Source: Ktedonobacteraceae bacterium
GTDB taxonomy: Bacteria; Chloroflexota; Ktedonobacteria; Ktedonobacterales; Ktedonobacteraceae
Reading direction: 5' to 3'
DNA length: 6,436 bases
Assembly (NCBI GenBank): GCA_014896635.1
Contig: JADBKA010000257.1
Span: 1-6,436, forward strand
Every line of letters starts with the position of its first letter. Within the stretch, counting starts at the first letter, position 1. The notes beneath the pieces are model-generated. The model was not told where the DNA came from and ran no database searches. It was given only the letters and a program-made list of their open reading frames with translations. Shown piece after piece: positions 5,222-6,436 of this stretch. A program made the position numbers and the translations under genes.

Positions 5222-6436
5222 TCAGTAGCCGAGCGCGAGGCCATCGCAGCGCGGATCGGCTGCCCCCTCGAAGCTTTTCGTCTGAGGGTTGATGCGAATG
5301 GCCTGGGCGTGGCCCATGCTATCTTCCCAGGGACCGAGTGTGATGGTGCGGTGTCCGAGCAGATCGAGTCCCAGGAATACCTCGCTGGGGAAACGATTCT
5401 CCAGCATGACTGCCTCGACGATGGACGGGTCCCGGTGCTCATCGACTGCGCTCTGGCCGCGCAGTTCCTGCCTGGCATTGCCGGTTCCCAGGCGGAAGCG
5501 CCCGCTATGCCAGCGAGGAGCGGCAATGGCCTGCTGGATATTGCGTCCAAAATCGAGAATGGCCGTGAGCAACTGCACATGGATCTGTGGCTGAGCATCT
5601 CCCCCCATCGTGCCGAGGGCCAGGTATGGCTTGCCATCGCGCAGCACCATCGCCGGAGTGAGGGTATGCATCGTGCGTTTGCCGGGCTGTAAGTAGTTGA
5701 CGTGTCGCGGATCAAGAGAGAAGTAAGCGGCCCGGTTTTGCAGAAGAACGCCTGTGTCACCGCCCACAACGCCGCTACCGAAGCCGAAGTAGAGGCTTTG
5801 AATTAGTGAGACGACATTGCCATAGCTATCGGCTGTACACAGGTACATGGTATCTCCCTCTTTTGCAACCTCATTGGCGAAAAGAGGCGTAGCTCGCTCA
5901 GGATTGATGCGCGCACGCAGTTGCGCGGCGTAATCTTTGCTCAGCAGGTGCTCTACCGGCACATCGACGAATTGCGGGTCTGATACGTAGCGGTCGCGGT
6001 CGGCGAAAGCCAGCTTTTTCGCTTCCAGCAGAAGGTGGAGCTGGTTGGAAGTCTGATAGCCGAGTGATTTGAGGTCGTAGCCCTCGATGATATTGAGCAT
6101 TTCCAGCGCCGCTATGCCCTGCGAGTTGGGGGGGAACTCGTAGACGTCGTAGCCGCGATAGCTGGTCGAGATGGGTGTCACCCAGTCGGAATGATGGCGA
6201 GCCATATCGTCCATACTGAGCACGCCGCCGCACTGTTGTACGTATTCTGTGATGGACTGTGCCAGTGGGCCGCGATAGAATGCGTCGCGTCCCTCGCTGG
6301 CGAGCATTTTGTAAGTGCGGGCCAGGCCAGGCTGGCGCAATATCTCGCCGGCGCGCGGGGGCGAACCGCCGGTTAGAAAGATCTCCGCGCTGCTGCTCCA
6401 GGGACCAAGCACACCCTCGGCGGCCAATTCCAACCA
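5222..6436 (-). CDS. Gamma-glutamyltranspeptidase-family enzyme, C-terminal part (5' end outside window)
   Basis: The frame is open to the right edge (6434-6436 reads Trp and codon 6433 is TTG), so the gene starts beyond the window; about 404 residues of a protein usually near 530-580 are visible. This is an N-terminal nucleophile hydrolase: the precursor cuts itself before a threonine that becomes the nucleophile. That threonine is best placed in KEGDTMYLCTADSYGN (codon near 5849-5851), the GDT form of the site. Other family marks are GRDAFYRGPLAQSI, the end of the large subunit (EFPPNSQGIAALEMLNI, EAKKLAFADRDRYVSDP), SLYFGFGSGVV, QPGKRTMHTLTP and the oxyanion-type glycines in LGTMGGD. The C-terminal segment (GLDLLGHRTITLGPWEDSMG, then ADPRCDGLALGY) is complete. 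Relatives hydrolyse or transfer gamma-glutamyl groups of glutathione or act as acylases; the substrate cannot be told. No frame break is seen. Whether a signal peptide exists is outside view. Confidence 0.92.
   Translation of the reverse strand, partial: WLELAAEGVLGPWSSSAEIFLTGGSPPRAGEILRQPGLARTYKMLASEGRDAFYRGPLAQSITEYVQQCGGVLSMDDMARHHSDWVTPISTSYRGYDVYEFPPNSQGIAALEMLNIIEGYDLKSLGYQTSNQLHLLLEAKKLAFADRDRYVSDPQFVDVPVEHLLSKDYAAQLRARINPERATPLFANEVAKEGDTMYLCTADSYGNVVSLIQSLYFGFGSGVVGGDTGVLLQNRAAYFSLDPRHVNYLQPGKRTMHTLTPAMVLRDGKPYLALGTMGGDAQPQIHVQLLTAILDFGRNIQQAIAAPRWHSGRFRLGTGNARQELRGQSAVDEHRDPSIVEAVMLENRFPSEVFLGLDLLGHRTITLGPWEDSMGHAQAIRINPQTKSFEGAADPRCDGLALGY

Noticed and set aside
5071..5769. 232-codon minus-strand frame overlapping the gamma-glutamyltranspeptidase gene
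   Set aside because: It is rich in Arg, Ser and Pro, typical of a shadow frame, while the overlapping frame carries GDTMYL, LGTMGGD and other enzyme motifs.
387..6436. A dedicated defence system or biosynthetic cluster
   Set aside because: No nuclease, reverse transcriptase, CRISPR, toxin-antitoxin or thiopeptide biosynthesis genes are visible; the thiopeptide idea rests only on the L11 variant and its promoter.

Overview
The window looks like accessory or chromosomal DNA from a Ktedonobacteria-type member of the Chloroflexota. This is judged from recall of protein families, not from a search. The signs are a MalT/LuxR-type regulator with the N-terminal module I associate with that class, a GT2 glycosyltransferase carrying a cysteinyl-tRNA-synthetase-like N-terminal tail, and moderate GC content. 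No rRNA, tRNA, CRISPR array or intact insertion sequence was seen.

Layout, left to right. The 3' end of a small membrane protein gene (+ strand) stops inside an intrinsic terminator (278-320). A second, perfect hairpin (331-369) separates it from the minus-strand genes; every later gene is on the minus strand. Positions 387-2678 hold a graveyard of three different genes joined head to tail. In transcription order they are the N-terminal half of a MalT-type LuxR regulator (1714-2678, with an in-frame TGA and an internal deletion), the C-terminal half of a class C beta-lactamase-like serine hydrolase (1033-1713), and the C-terminal part of an MFS exporter (387-1037, itself internally deleted). 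The control region of the dead regulator is still well preserved: a 17-bp-spaced promoter, a good ribosome binding site, and two identical dyad sites flanking the promoter.

Positions 2902-3929 hold a likely two-gene unit: an isolated, divergent ribosomal protein L11 gene followed by a cysteine-rich, probably zinc-binding protein of unknown function. The L11 gene is outside the usual nusG-rplK-rplA context. Its amino-terminal domain is altered in the proline-rich helix where thiopeptide antibiotics act. Its promoter has a 19-bp spacer filled by a perfect palindrome, the layout used by MerR-family activators. The most interesting hypothesis in the window is a regulated, alternative L11, possibly for thiopeptide tolerance.

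Positions 4099-5052 hold the glycosyltransferase, which ends in a strong intrinsic terminator (4021-4065) that insulates it from L11. Positions 5222-6436 hold the C-terminal two-thirds or so of a gamma-glutamyltranspeptidase-family enzyme that runs off the right edge. These last two appear to be ordinary intact genes, apparently transcribed separately.
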